Below, in pieces: positions 33,903 to 46,292 of a stretch of DNA of 64,000 nt; position 1 is the stretch's first letter; every line of letters starts with the position of its first letter. Made by a program: the position numbers and the translations under genes. The notes below the pieces were generated by a model. It worked only from the letters and a program-made list of their open reading frames with translations, had not been told where the DNA came from and did no database searches. Source of the DNA: Chlorops oryzae (taxonomy: Eukaryota > Arthropoda > Insecta > Diptera > Chloropidae); NCBI GenBank assembly GCA_020466095.1, contig CM035809.1, positions 24,502,455 through 24,566,454 on the forward strand, in the 5' to 3' direction.

Positions 33903-33969
33903 TTAAGAGCATTGGTCTTTCAAAGGGTTCAACGTATCACCAAAATAAAAGATGGATAGATTCTCTTAA

Positions 33970-34122
33970 CCCTCTAATTCCTGGCTCCGTCTCTAGACGG
34001 ACTGGTTTCGAACAAATGACCAAAAAAAAAAAAATCCTAATAACTTCAGATTCATGTTTTTCTACCCGAAATGAGTCTTATCTGAACTTTTCAGTGGAAA
34101 AAAAAATTGTGGCATTATAGGG
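33970..34122 (+). mobile_element. TTAA-flanked MITE, copy B
   Basis: TTAA at 33966-33969 and 34123-34126 bounds 153 bp. The left end CCCTCTAATTCC and the following 20 bases are identical to copy A; the right end GGCATTATAGGG has one change from the consensus. It is the closest relative of copy A in the window, with differences mainly in the A-run and a few substitutions. Confidence 0.8.
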
Positions 34123-34126
34123 TTAA

Positions 34127-34834
34127 ATATGATTGAACAGATTCTGGCCTAAAATATCCAAATCTGCTCTAAGAAGTAGTATAAAGGAGACAAAAATCGA
34201 GAAAAGGCAAATCATCTGCTATCGGTCAACAAGTCGAGAGAGGCTGTAGAAATTGAAAATGATTAACCCAAACCTTTCGATGGTCTTTGAAAGCTTTAAA
34301 TCCAGTTTTCTTCTTTTGTTACGAAATCATCATTAAGTCTTCGACGAGTGGAAAGCATCATTAATAATGCATGGAAAATTATTGTTCAAATTAGCAGTTT
34401 TAAAGACCGTTTTGTGTTAATGACCTTTTCGAGAGCAACATTGATTCGAGAGAATTTTTATTTCCTTTTTTTTTTTTTTTTGAAATAAATTTTTATTACT
34501 TTATTTCAAGTTCAAATCTTTAAGTTTTGTGTCTTTGAACTTTACGATTGGTGCGCGCATGCTTTTAATATAAAAATCACACCTCTTTTGCGGTCATTAA
34601 AACACTTAAAATTTCGATGTTTTATTTTTGGTTTATTACATTTAAGTGTGCTCTTTCGATTATATTATATTCATGGAACAATGGTGCTCAAAGTGGATCC
34701 AGAGTGTTCATGGTTCTGCGAAAATATAAAAAGATGTAGAAAAGTTGGAAAATAAAGTCTCTTTAGGCATTCTTCTAGTGAGATTTGAAGAAATGACACC
34801 AACTAGGTTAGAAGGATAAAAAAAAAAAATTTAA
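34127..34834. other. no gene recognised
   Basis: AT-rich, with a T-run at about 34468-34481. No structure recognised. Confidence 0.5.
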
Positions 34835-35230
34835 GCACACTTTTAGGTGTTACAAAGTTTCTCTTTAAAATTTCAATTAATTCTGACCAGAAAAACGCCT
34901 AATTTCTCTCAAAGAATTCTGTTGAATATGGGTACAGTCATTTACAAGGATCCAAGAAGATCGAGGTATCGGAAATATCAAATTTTGAAGCATATTTTTA
35001 GGACAAAAGGCTCTTTTTTCCAAACTATTCAATTTTTTAAGCATATTCTTAGGGATTTTTTTCTAAATTAGAAAAAATCCTGAAGCCTTATTAGCCAATT
35101 GTCTTGAAATCTTCTAGCTTTAACCCATTTAACATGCCATAGTTCGCGACAAAAAGCTTCGAATTAGATCAAAGGATATAAAATACAAGATTTGAAGCAC
35201 ACTTTTAGTGATTTAATTTGGTTTCTTTCC
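34835..35230. repeat. degenerate repeats of AAGCAYAYTTTTAGG
   Basis: The motif AAGCACACTTTTAGG or a variant begins near 34838, 34988, 35038 and 35191. Each is followed by diverged but similar T-rich text. Similar strings occur far away near 51508 and 62803. One copy runs into a small hairpin (35051-35081, arms AGGATTTTTTCTAA). It may be a very old dispersed or tandem repeat; boundaries are not defined. Confidence 0.4.
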
Positions 35231-36430
35231 ATTCTTTCAGAAAGTTCTTTCAACAAATGAGCCAGTAATTGCCTTGAAATTGTAACTTTTAATTAGGTTT
35301 AACCCTATCGACCCCATTTTACGAATTCAACATTAGGAAAAAAACCTTCGAAGACGCTTGCAGTATTAAGTAAAAGATTCTTCAAAGCTTAGAAGGAACT
35401 CCCAAACAAAGTTGTCCCAAAAATGTCATTTTTAATGATTTAAAATGCGATTTCAAACCGTCTCTTTCAAAGAAAAGTGGCACAAGTGAGTTTTCCTATT
35501 AATTTTCCACTAACCAAAAACAACACACACAATTCACCTTTTTTGAATTGTGCTTTCGACAGTTTGACTTGGCTTTAAAGCCAGTGTGTGAGGAGTTTTC
35601 TAAGAAACCAGTTAACCTCAATAAAGAAAGCAACCAGATTTTCTATCACTGCCACTGTCAATGCCAATGCCAATAGGCATTTTCAAACTGAATTCAATGC
35701 ACTCACTGACAACGAGGAGACACAACAACAACAACAACAAAAAATAATAACAAAAACAAAAAACAGTGAAACCAACTGACAGATCGCAAAGCAACGCCAA
35801 GCAACCCAACAAAGCGGAGCATGCATAAATTTCGAAAAGAAAAACAAAATCCGACAAATGCACAGCAACTCTCTCAAATGGTCAAAGAGACTCTCTGATG
35901 CCAAAGATGCAAAAAAACAAAAAAAAATTAAGGTGAAGAAAAAAAAGGTGGTTGTATGCAATAAAACCAGTTTACTTCACGATTGTAAGACATGCATTCG
36001 AGTAGACCCAGTTGGAAAGAGGTCATAAAGTTAATTGAGACATTTGGGCGTGACCCAAAGGATTAGGGTAATTTATAAGCTCTAATAAAAGAGATTTATA
36101 ATTTTACTTGAAAATGCAAATAATAAATTAAATCATAAAATTTCCGATCGGGTGTTTTCTTAAGCCTACACATACTGCAAGTTTTTGTAACCTCTTTTCT
36201 TGAATTATTTTCTTTTAAAAAGTATAACAACGATGAGGTCTGAATGTCATTAACTGCATAACTCACACGAACTGCTCGAACTGTAGAAGAAATGCACTTT
36301 GGTTTGGGGTCCAAAAGGATAGCCCAGTAGGAAATGCTTTCAACGTATGTATAACATAATAGTTTTTTTTTTTCGATTGAACTTTTAACAGTTTTATACT
36401 ATGCGGATGCACGCGAGTGTCTAAGCAGGT
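35231..36430. other. no gene recognised; (CAA)n
   Basis: Includes (CAA)n at about 35722-35740. Q/T-rich and F/C-rich frames on the two strands at 35588-35961 follow from it. Confidence 0.5.
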
Positions 36431-37480
36431 GAAAATTCAAAGAAAAAAAAATTCAAAAATAAAGAAAAACATTTTAAAAACAGAATAAAATTTAAAACAC
36501 AAAAAATATTGAAATAGATAGCGAAACATGCTGATAAAATACATCACATACATTTTTGATTTTTTGTTTTAATTCTTTTAAATTAGTTTTTCATTTGATT
36601 TTCTGTTTTTTTAGGTTTTTTTTTTAATTTTAAATTTTGAATTTTGAATTTTTAAAATTTATTTAATTTTGAATTTTTTTTTAAATTTATTTAATTTTAA
36701 ATTTTTTTGGATTTTTTATTTAAAAAAATTTTAGTTTTCCAATTTTTAACATTTATTTATACTGAAAAATGATTTTTTTTTAAATTTTTAATACTAATTT
36801 TATTTCAAAAACATTTTTTGGAGATTTCTATTATTTTTATTTTTTTTAATTTGTTTAATTTTTATATATTTTATATTTTTTTAAATAGTTTTTTATGGTT
36901 TTATATATTTTTTGTTTGTTTCTTTTTTATTAATTTATATTTTTATTTGTATATTTTAATATTTTTTATAAGTATTTTTTATATATTTATCTTTTAAATA
37001 TTTTTTTATATTTTTTTTTAATTTTTTTTTAATTTTTTTATACTTATTTTTTTGTATTTTTTATATTTTTTTATATTTTTTTATATTATTTTTTTTATTT
37101 TTTTATATTTTTTATATTTTTTTATATATTTTTTTATATTTTTTATATTTTTATATTTTTTATATTTTTTATATTTTTTATATTTTTTATATTTTTTATA
37201 TTTCTTATATTTTTTATATTTTTAATATTTTTTATATTTTTATATTTTTTTTATATTTTTTATATTTTTTATATTTTTTATATTTCTTATATTTTTTTAT
37301 ATTTTTTATATTTTTTATATTTTTTATATTTTTTATATTTTTAAAAAATATTTTTTGTAATTTTAAATACTTTTATTTTATTAAATATTTTTATATTTTT
37401 TTATACCTTCTTTTTTTGTTTTCGTAAAATTTTTAAATATTTTAATTCTTTTTATTTAAAAAAAAAAATTTTATTTTTTA
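36431..37480. repeat. AT low-complexity, (TATATTTTTTA)n core
   Basis: About 1 kb with almost no G or C. From about 37010 to 37350 a TATATTTTTTA unit of 9-11 bp repeats some thirty times. No ends or head module like those of the 46.6 and 49.1 kb inserts were found. Confidence 0.85.
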
Positions 37481-39350
37481 TGCAATTATGGCAGCTCTAC
37501 CCATTTAGTAATAATATCGGCAACTTTTTTCTGTTTTAAAGCCTCATACATGATATCTTGATAGCGTTTTCAAAGAATTTTCTAAGAAAATCTATTTAAA
37601 AAAAAAACTAATGATTGCATTGATTGCATGCTTAAGATATTTCCTACTGGGATATGAAACGACGACTCGGTTCGATGGCAGTGTATCTTGTCAGAACAAT
37701 AAGCCAAGTTTAACGATCGCCAAAGTTATTGCGCAAAAGAACATGAAGATAGGTCGTGGCTTTCTTTTTTTCTCTCTTTTACCGCACAAGCTTCTTTCTT
37801 CATTTATTTACCTGTGTTGGCTTTTTTTTATATTTCCCTCATTTATTTGTGGATACTTTTTGTCATCGCAGAGTGTATAAAATTTATTTTTTTACATAAG
37901 CTTAAAAAATAAGAAAAGAAAACAGGCAGCAGTAAAAAAAAACAGCTTTATAGCTAGATGTGAACGAACTTAATGTGGAGCAAATTGGCTTAAACCAGTA
38001 GAATCGACAGAATCAGCATATCGAGTGGCTCAGTGAAAAAGAGTGTGGCTTGAAGAGAGGCAGAAGAGAGACTTAGAATGTTACTTTGAAGAAAGTACGT
38101 TGACTCGGAATTGAATTCAGCGAACTGAAATTGATTGAGAAAATAAAAACGAAGATCTTTCAGTCTCTCTTTAAGGCAATTTGAACTAAATCTCTCTTAA
38201 AATCGCTCTTTCTATAATCTGTGCTATCGCAGCAAAGGTAATTGACACTTCTCCTCAGGCCTCATCGCTTCCTTTTCGCCCCTTCTTGCAATACCATTTT
38301 CTAGTTTTCCTTATATGCAACATCACGTCAAATAGCTTCCGTAAAGGTATTCCGGTCTTTCTTTTTCATTCTAGCGATCATGCATTAACACGCCTCACAT
38401 AGCCGTCCGGTTCATCGATCCAGCGGCGATCTTAACAATTTAATGGCAACCTGCTGCCGTGCTTGTGTGTCTATCACGAAACACCATTTGTGGTTGTAAT
38501 TTACCGTTAGAAAGCCAAGAGCCAAGTCTAATGGCTTTTCTTGACTTGTTTCTTCTCGCTTCGTGTTTCGTCGTGTTGCTTCGAAAATGGTTTTGTTTTA
38601 CTTGCTTTGCGCAAAAGGCCACAAAAGCACGACAGCAATGAAGCGTGGAATTCAGAGACACGAATTCTTGAATCAGCCAAGAGAGTATCAAAGAAGGGAA
38701 CTTTGATTATATGGACAATGCTATTGAGAAGTGATAAATTTATGGCATTTATGGAAGGCATTTTACAGTTTTTCCATAAAGAATGGGAAGAATGGGACTT
38801 CGAATAGAATATAGAACGATCTATTCATCATTTGGATAATTCGATAACGTTGACCCGGCAATATTTTTAGGCATATTTTAAATCAAATCGATTGAAAGTA
38901 AATAAATGCCATTTGCCATGCTTTTGTAACCCTGAATTCAGTGGTATTGAAATTCAAATTTTGACTTAGAACCTTCTAACGGAAATGGAATCAAAATAAA
39001 TGGTTTTAAAAGGTTCTTAATTGAACAGAAAAAGTCTCCTAACGGAATCGGTTAAGTCGATTAAGCAAAGAATGAAGTTAGATGAAGTAGCTCAATAGGT
39101 GGGACACTTGAACAAAGACATGATGGACAAGATGTCTATACGGGCTAATCCAGTATATTTGAATGTGATTTTTCAATCATTCTAGAAAAAAGGTTCTTCC
39201 AATTGTAGCTCTAGCTAGCAGTATCACTGCTATCCGCCTCTTGAGGATCATCAAGGTCTAATCACACGATATAACATCATCTGGTAATTCAAAGCTTTGA
39301 GGAGGTAAGGGATGCAATTTCTGATTGATTTAAAGATATTGTAATAATTA
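37481..39350. other. no gene recognised
   Basis: Slightly less AT-rich than the flanks. The frames at 37611-37880 and 38440-38807 overlap on opposite strands and carry no recognisable domain. Confidence 0.45.
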
Positions 39351-39354
39351 GAGC

Positions 39355-39862
39355 TCGGATTTTGATTATTTTGAATTTTTGAAATTATTGAATATTTTTG
39401 AATTATTTGAAATTATTGAATATTTTGAATTTTTTTGAATTATTTGAAATTATTGAATACTTTGAATTTTTTGCATTTATCTGTGCTTTTTGAATATTTT
39501 ATTCACTAAAGTAGGCTTTTTTTGTTAATTTGACATTTCAAAATTTTAATAGGCATACTAAATCGAACTTATTTGGAATTTTTGACTGTAAATTTTTTTA
39601 ATATTTTGAATTTTTTGGTTTTTTTTATAATTTTTTTGAATATTTTGAATTTTTTGCATTTCTTTTGAATTTTTTTGAATACTTTTTGAATATTTTTTGA
39701 CTATATTTTGAATATTTTTTGAATTTTTTTTTTTTTTGAATATTTTGAATTTTTTGCATTTTTTTAAACAAAATTTTGAATATTTTTTAACAATCTTTTG
39801 AATATTTTTTTGAATTTTTTTTTTTCATTTTTTTAACATATTCAAATTCCTAAGCATAGTAA
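39355..39862 (+). mobile_element. AT-microsatellite-bearing repeat N, copy 3
   Basis: The module CACTAAAGTAGGCTTTTTTTG...AATTTGACA (39502-39536) and the closing module TTCAAATTCCTAAGCATAGT (39841-39860) match copy 1 in order and relative orientation. Between them lie degenerate TTGAATATTTTTTGAA repeats of 9-12 bp. A similar repeat tract also precedes the first module from about 39365. The tract length differs among copies, as expected of an unstable core. Confidence 0.6.
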
Positions 39863-41849
39863 TAATGAAAAAAAAGAGCACGAAAACTTTTGTTGCTTTT
39901 AAATTCAGCTTTTTATTTAAGCAAAGAGGCTTTGCAAAATAATAATTATTTTTTATAAAATATTTCATTAAATTTTAAGCCCCGCGGCTAAAATATTGAT
40001 TGATTAATTTTCGTCCATAACCCTGACATATATCAAAATCAATTAATATTTATTTTAAATTATTTTCTGAAATACTTTTTTAATTCAAAAATCAAAAATC
40101 ACGTACCCAGACCGAATATGCATAAATGTCAAATGACCACCACTGGAAACATTACAACTTAACTTGGCGATTTCAATTTAACTCAATCAAATTGAGTTAT
40201 GCAGGCAAATGCACAAAAAAAAAAAAAAAAACAATTAAAGACAATATGGAAAAACGTTCAACCAAAAATGTAGAATGTATGACAGGATTAAACATGATTT
40301 AGGAGTTCACAAAATGACAGCAATGCTTTTGTTTAAAATATAGAAATTTAAATAAGGGCATGAATATAATATTGATAGTTCAAAAGACCCTTCAAGGACA
40401 CCCATTAAAACTATTTTCCAAAACCATTTTTCCACGCCCACATTTTTGAATTTTTTTTTGGATGGCGATTGAGCTCATCTTCCATCATCGAAAATGTCTC
40501 ATAATATACCATTTTTAAAGCAATTTTTAATCCTTTATTGCACTGGATGTCAGGGGAGTGTGCAAGGGATGGTTTAAGCGGCTCAAAATCCCTTAGAAAT
40601 GTGAGGAATCATAAGGGAGTACAAGAAATTAATCGCGCTTAAAATTAACTTTCTGTGTACACACGCCTGCGGGAGTTACTCCATAAAAATTCCATTCTCG
40701 AACTCGTTATTTTTAATATCCCCCCTTAACAGTTTCCTGATCTTTGTCAAGATATCGCAGCTTCTTCGATAAATTAACTGCATGTCCAAGTGGAGCCCCC
40801 CCTCTTGAAGCGGTTCATCGGTCCTAGACGTTACACGCGAACGTAAAAATGGAAAACGCCCTCTAGATATTGTATAAAAAATTTTGAGCAATTTAGGGGG
40901 AAAAAAGGTCCTCCTTTACAATTTTATTAACGCTTACCACTTAAAGCCCAAATAAGTTGTCATATAGAAATTTCTTACCTGAAAAGAGAGAAAGATAAAT
41001 GATTAATTTTTAATAGAAAGAAATGAAGATCAATGATAAAGTATATTTAGCCATATGGAGATAATTAAAAACGAATTAAAATTCATCAAAAACGAGTTAA
41101 CTCTTGCGCGCATATCAAGAGTATATCAATAAATCATAGCATATTTTTTGGCTTTCGAACTTAGCTCAAAGAGCACAACCCCCTCACATACGTATGAGGA
41201 GGTTGTGTCAGCATGATTTTGTTTCATAACATAAAAAATAAACACCCTTTAAAATAATCGATCTCAATGGTGTCTGTTCTCGTCCCTAATAAATTACGAT
41301 TTAATTATGAATTTGGCGCCTCATTTCCCACAAAATGAAATGCAAACAAAATTTGTGCAATTTGTTTCCCAAATGAAAATTGTCAAATCATAATCTTCGA
41401 TAAACACATATGCGTATAAACCGAAAAGGGGACAGAACGATTTCAGAGCGCGAGAGAACGAGAACGATATCTCAAATTATATGCTTCAATACACCGAAAA
41501 TACCGCACGCATATGTATATGGGGGAGAGACCTCTAAAAGTATGCTTCATTAAAAATTATATAACGTTGGCAATATAATACGCGCTCATAGCACGTCGCA
41601 GTTGAGTCAGTTATCACATCAAAATCAACATTAACCCAGTTGGATATTAAAAGCGGAAAAGTAATAACGAAGGCTTGGGATAAAAGCGTACCCCAAAAAA
41701 TACCCAGTCGGAAATGGTTAAAAATTATGATTGAGGATCTTTTTTTTCGTCATTGCCATTTATGGTATAAATAAAAAAATTCAGGAATTTTGTGGGGTTT
41801 TTTTATGTACTCCCAAATCTCTCGAATCAATTTTTTCTGTTGAGTTTTA
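39863..41849. other. no gene recognised; small hairpin
   Basis: AT-rich. A short hairpin lies at 41174-41207, with arms CACAACCCCCTCACATA and TATGAGGAGGTTGTG. An A-run lies near 40217-40231. Confidence 0.5.
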
Positions 41850-42600
41850 TGAAAAACAAAAAAAAAAAAAAAAAATCAAAACTATTAAAAAACCATAAAA
41901 ATTTTAAATTTGAAAAAAAATTAAAGATTTACTTAAAAAAAATTTTTTTAACACATTAATTCAAAAATTCAAAATACATAGTTATATTTTTAAATTTCAA
42001 GAAAATTAATTTGAAATTTTTTTTTAAATTTTAAAAATTTGAAAAAAAGAATAAACAATACTTATACATATAAATAAATAAAATTGAAAAAATTTCAAAT
42101 TAAATTTTAGTTTTAGAAATTAACAAAAAAAACTATTAATTTGATAACAATCTGAAAAAAATTAAAAAAATTTAGAAAAATATTTTAAACATTTGAAAAA
42201 TTTTTTAAAAAATTTTAAAAAATTTTGAAAGAAAATTAAAAAAAATTTTTAAAATTTTGAAAAAATGTATTAAAAATTTGAAAATATAAGTAATTGAAGA
42301 TTTAAAAATGTTCAAAAAAATGAAAAAAAAGATTTAGAAGAATTTAAAATAAGTTTAAAAATTTGAAAAAATTAAAAAAAAATTAATAAAATGAAAATAA
42401 ATTAAAAAATTGAATTTAAATAATTTTTAATATTTTAAAATTAAAAAACTTCAAAGCAATTTGAAAAAATTTACAAAATTTGATTTTTTTTAGATTAAAA
42501 ATATTAAAAATTTAAAAAAATTAGAAAAAAAAGTAAAAATTTCAAAAAAAATATTCTTATATAAAAATTTTTTAAAAATCACAAAAAAAAATGAAACATT
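41850..42600. repeat. A-rich low-complexity block
   Basis: About 750 bp of AAAAATTTGAAAAA-like sequence without a fixed repeat length. No end modules recognised. It may be the eroded core of an element like those at 39.4 or 46.6 kb. Confidence 0.8.
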
Positions 42601-43977
42601 GAGCAAACTACTTAAGTAACACAAACCGAAAGTAACTATTCCAACAACTTCCTGCAACACCACTCATTCAAGTGTATCATCCCAAACTAATACAGTCCAC
42701 TCTGACTTAAGTGCCCATGCACGGGCGCCAATTTTATATGCGTCTCAATGGAAATAAGTAAACACATGCCCCACATACGACACAGCAATTTAATTAATGC
42801 TGATGTCATTTTATAAATATTGCAAGCTGTTTTATGGACTGCACACAACACACACACAAACACACACACACACAGTCGAAGTCGAAGAAAATAACATTTA
42901 AAGTGTGAAAATAAATACCCACACAAAATACAAACACAACATTCATCTCAGGCGCCCACTATCATGCCCTTTTGATCATCACCATATCTCCACCCCCCCA
43001 TATCAGCATTATAAGCTTGAAACTTTAAAGAAATAAAGCGTACAAAATATTGTCAACAGCATTTATGGACTTACAAGCGATTTGGAGACATGCACACACA
43101 CGCCCACATACGGATAAAGCAAATAATCAAATACATGCAAAGAAAGCAAGTGCTGAAAGCTTGCACGCAGCACTCACACACATGAGTAGCATATTTGCAG
43201 GCGCAATCGTCACATGCCTTTGAATACATCATGCTTCATTAGTACTCGAAATTTCTCAACAGCGTCACTCGGGCAGACACAAACACACACACATGCGCAC
43301 ATGTGTAAGGAGCCATAGAGGGCAGCTGTAAAGGAATTTGTCAACAAACATTTTTGCTAAATTTACACTTTACAAATTGCCTTTCCTCTTCTCATTTCCG
43401 GCCCCCACCAACAGTCACAACTCCTCCGCCCAATTTCAAAAGGCAAAATAAAGAAAAAATTAAAAAAAAATATATAAATAAAAAACAGGACCAAAGGACT
43501 CAGTTTACTACGCTTTTAAATGCTTCTAAAAACATACACTTATGTACGTACGTCCGTAGGACGAGATGGCGTCAACAACGGGCAAATGGCGACGGCACTG
43601 AGTCATTTTCTAAATATTGACTCTACAAGTCGTCCTCACACTTATCCATCCCTCACCCCGTCCGACGTCCTCCTACTGGTCCGTCCTTTTTTTTTTTGTG
43701 TGCCGTTTGAGAGACACAAAAAGGCGAGCCAGGAGAAAGCTATATTAAGCAACAAAACAAAAAGAAAAGCAAACCAAGAAGATGATGAGGGGGGCGGGAG
43801 CGGGGGGTGGTGTGAAAAGAAGGAGCAAATCATGGTTAAGTGAAGAAAAACTATTTATGCTTTGGAAGCACGTCGTACAGCATCCGCTCGTGCATAGGAC
43901 ATTTAAAGTAGATTTCATAAGACACTCCTTTGTAGGATTTAACTCGCCGTCCTCCGCTTCTTCATCTTTTCTCCATC

Positions 43978-44014
<37 letters not shown>

Positions 44015-45006
44015 TAAATAAATTTAAGCACTCTCGGTCAATTTAATTTCGTAGAATTTTCTGCCGAAAGCCGAAGGAAAGGATCAACACACTCACACAC
44101 ATAGCAATCTTGAGTAGTGCACTGAAGCAACAAGGATATGAGTAGCACATATGAAGGACGACAGCAACAACAACAACAACAAAAAAGCCCCATTGAATAA
44201 ACATTCATGAGGCAATAGAAAAATAGTTTGAGGGTAGTAGGAACAAAAATAATAAATAAAAAAAAAGGAAAGAGCATTGCCGGCACATGTCCTTTTTATA
44301 AGATATGTCGTACGGGGCTCATCGAAAATACACATATACACAGGATATATATATAAAAGAAAAATAGCAAGAAAACGCTCTGATTAAGTTGATGAAAAAG
44401 TTGATTATAAAACGATGACTTCACACTTATATTTTTATCTTTATCTTTATCCTTTGCCTTGTTGCTGCCGACGCGTCGTCGTTTAAGGATGCTTGCTTGC
44501 TTGCTTGCTTGGCTTGTTTGTAGAGTTCAGTTGCTGTCTCGTAATAACTTTCTTATTGAACTTCGTCTCTTCACATAGATTTTCTTTTGGTAGTGATCCG
44601 TAAAATATGAACACAAAGAAATATGAAGCAACACGTTTTGTGTTTGAAGCTGTGTGTGTGTGTGGGTTTTTTTTCTTATTCTTTTGTTGGCTGTCAGGCC
44701 CTTTTTATTGATGTATCTTTTTACAAAAAAGGATTCTACTGATTGGGTATGAAAGACTATACAATTTGATGGTTCAATTTATTTTTCGACTCGAATTAGT
44801 TTCGTAATTTGTAGCGAAAAGTTTTTGTTGAGATAAGGTAATTGTGGAATTGACCTTCAGTTCACAAGTATAAAGTTAGGGTTGTCTTTCGGTGTGGTCT
44901 GTATTATCGACTTCTTACGAAAGGTTCAAATGATGTCAACTGATAAGCTCAAGAAATTTAGGAGAAGTGAACTCAAACGATAGAATTTCATGAGGTGGTT
45001 ACAGAT
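42601..45006. other. no gene recognised; CA runs and 31-base T-run
   Basis: CA-rich stretches lie near 42845-42873 and 43090-43300. A TA-preceded CAGTCCACTCTGACTTAAG at about 42692 resembles a lone end of the P-type MITEs. A T-run of 31 bases occupies 43982-44012. CTTG repeats lie near 44494-44512. Frames at 43354-44021 are simple-repeat translations. Confidence 0.5.
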
Positions 45007-45096
45007 TAGGACTGTTCCCCTACTGCCCAACACTGGCAAATTTTCATGCAGTTTTCGAAAAATGGGGCAGTTTTGGGCAGTACGGGAACAGACCTA
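45007..45096. mobile_element. 90-bp foldback element
   Basis: The arms TAGGACTGTTCCCCTACTGC and, inverted from the right, TAGGTCTGTTCCCGTACTGC, continuing to CCAA, match at 22 of 24 positions. About 40 bp separates them. The arms are far more G+C-rich than the surroundings. This is a minimal foldback element or a stable hairpin RNA candidate; no target duplication is convincing. Confidence 0.65.
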
Positions 45097-45315
45097 TTAT
45101 ACGAAGCTGATTCGATAAGGGATCTTTCGTTTCACGAACATTCGATTAGAGGGGTCAGTAAGATATTGCAGGACAAAAGAGAAATTTCGGACCCGAGGGA
45201 AAGGTTTTCATTGCAGCCGAGAGAAATTGGGTATCCAAAGACCTTTCCTTTCTAGAGTCGCCTCGACACAGATATTGACTCAAACCAAGAATTTAGTATT
45301 CTCTACCATACCTAG

Positions 45316-45476
45316 CAGGCCCGTAGAGAGAAATCAGGGGCCCCGGGCATTTTTTTCTGGGGTCCTCACAGAAATATGCGAACAAAAAAAATTAAAAAAA
45401 TCCCTTGCCAATTGTGGGACCCTTCAGAAAGCCCAGGGGAAAGTCACCCTTTTCCACCTGCCTCTCTACAGGCCTA
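45316..45476. mobile_element. hAT-type MITE with 8-bp target duplication
   Basis: The 161-bp element has ends CAGGCCCGTAGAGAG and, inverted, TAGGCCTGTAGAGAG. It is flanked by exact 8-bp duplications ATACCTAG at 45308-45315 and 45477-45484. An 8-bp target duplication with a YAG-starting inverted repeat defines hAT-superfamily elements. It is G+C-rich (GGGGCCCCGGG near the left end) and non-coding. Confidence 0.85.
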
Positions 45477-45716
45477 ATACCTAGCTGTATGTCGGCCTGG
45501 GCCCATTTCCGAACAACAAAAGTGTGACCCCAGATAAAAGGGGCCTCCGCTCTATTACCTCGGGTTATGTATATCTGTCCCCTTTCCGTTCCCAGAGGAC
45601 CCCTGATTGAAAAAACTGGTCATTACTGCGTTTGCAAAGGAATATTTGCTCTCTTCGGAGCCCTGGCACCCCACCTTCCGCCGCCCATTTCGAAAGGACT
45701 GGTGGACCTGTGAATA
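45477..45716. other. GC-richer unique segment
   Basis: Noticeably richer in G and C than the rest of the window (GGCCTGGGCCC, CCGCCGCCC). No open frame, inverted ends or target duplication could be recognised. It may be the remnant of another element. Confidence 0.4.
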
Positions 45717-45847
45717 CAATCGAAACTCTCTAAAACGATTTCCAGGGGTCTAGAAAAATCGTTACAGAGATAATTTGATAAAGGGAGAAAAAGAGGCAGC
45801 CCTCAAAAGATTCGCTATAGATAGAGTTCTTTATAGAGTTTCGACTG
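45717..45847. mobile_element. TA-flanked MITE with TCGAAACTCT ends
   Basis: The left end CAATCGAAACTCTCTAAAAC and the inverted right end CAGTCGAAACTCTATAAAGA bracket 131 bp, with TA at 45715-45716 and 45848-45849. End style and size resemble the P1-P5 family but the sequence differs, so I treat it as a separate TA/pogo-type MITE. Non-coding. Confidence 0.7.
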
Positions 45848-45849
45848 TA

Positions 45850-46232
45850 TTTTGAAAAGTTCAAACTAAAAATTAGCCACAGGCATGCTGAACCAACGAG
45901 GGTTCCGGCAGAGTCAGACCGAGGCCCCTTGAAGATAACTTGAGTTTAACAGTGCCACCTTGAGAACTTCAAAAAGAATGGAAGAACATGATGCTGATTT
46001 AAAATAAATACTTCAGATGTATTGGGCCCTTTCCGGATGATCCCTTCGAAAACCTCCTTTGAAGGCGAATCTTATGGGAGGGATTGACAGCTACTTTCTA
46101 TAGAAAAAAGTATTTCCCCGACCCCTGTGTTCAGTTCATGAAGAGATGCCCCAAAAAAAATCGCCTCTTTGAGTGCGCTTTCGGAGTGGTACAATTGATA
46201 CTAGTTACACTAGCGATTAAGGAAAATGTTTT
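45850..46232. other. no gene recognised
   Basis: Mixed-composition sequence with no frame or repeat recognised. Confidence 0.45.
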
Positions 46233-46240
46233 TACTGTTA

Positions 46241-46292
46241 GGTAGGTAGGTTGAATTGGATGCTACTTAGGCCGTTAATCGGCCCATTGTCA
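46241..46292 (-). mobile_element. 52-bp non-LTR 3' fragment with 8-bp target duplication
   Basis: On the minus strand the insert reads ACAATGGGCCGATTAACGGC and ends in CAACCTACCTACC. The direct repeat TACTGTTA flanks it (46233-46240 and 46293-46300). CACAATGGGCC and the CTAC-type tail are the 3' features of the RNase H-type non-LTR copy at 50.7 kb. It is thus an extremely 5'-truncated insertion, typical of target-primed reverse transcription that stopped early. Confidence 0.75.

Noticed and set aside
39080..39150. TAGCTCAATAGGTGG resembling a tRNA A box
   Set aside because: No B box follows and no cloverleaf can be drawn.
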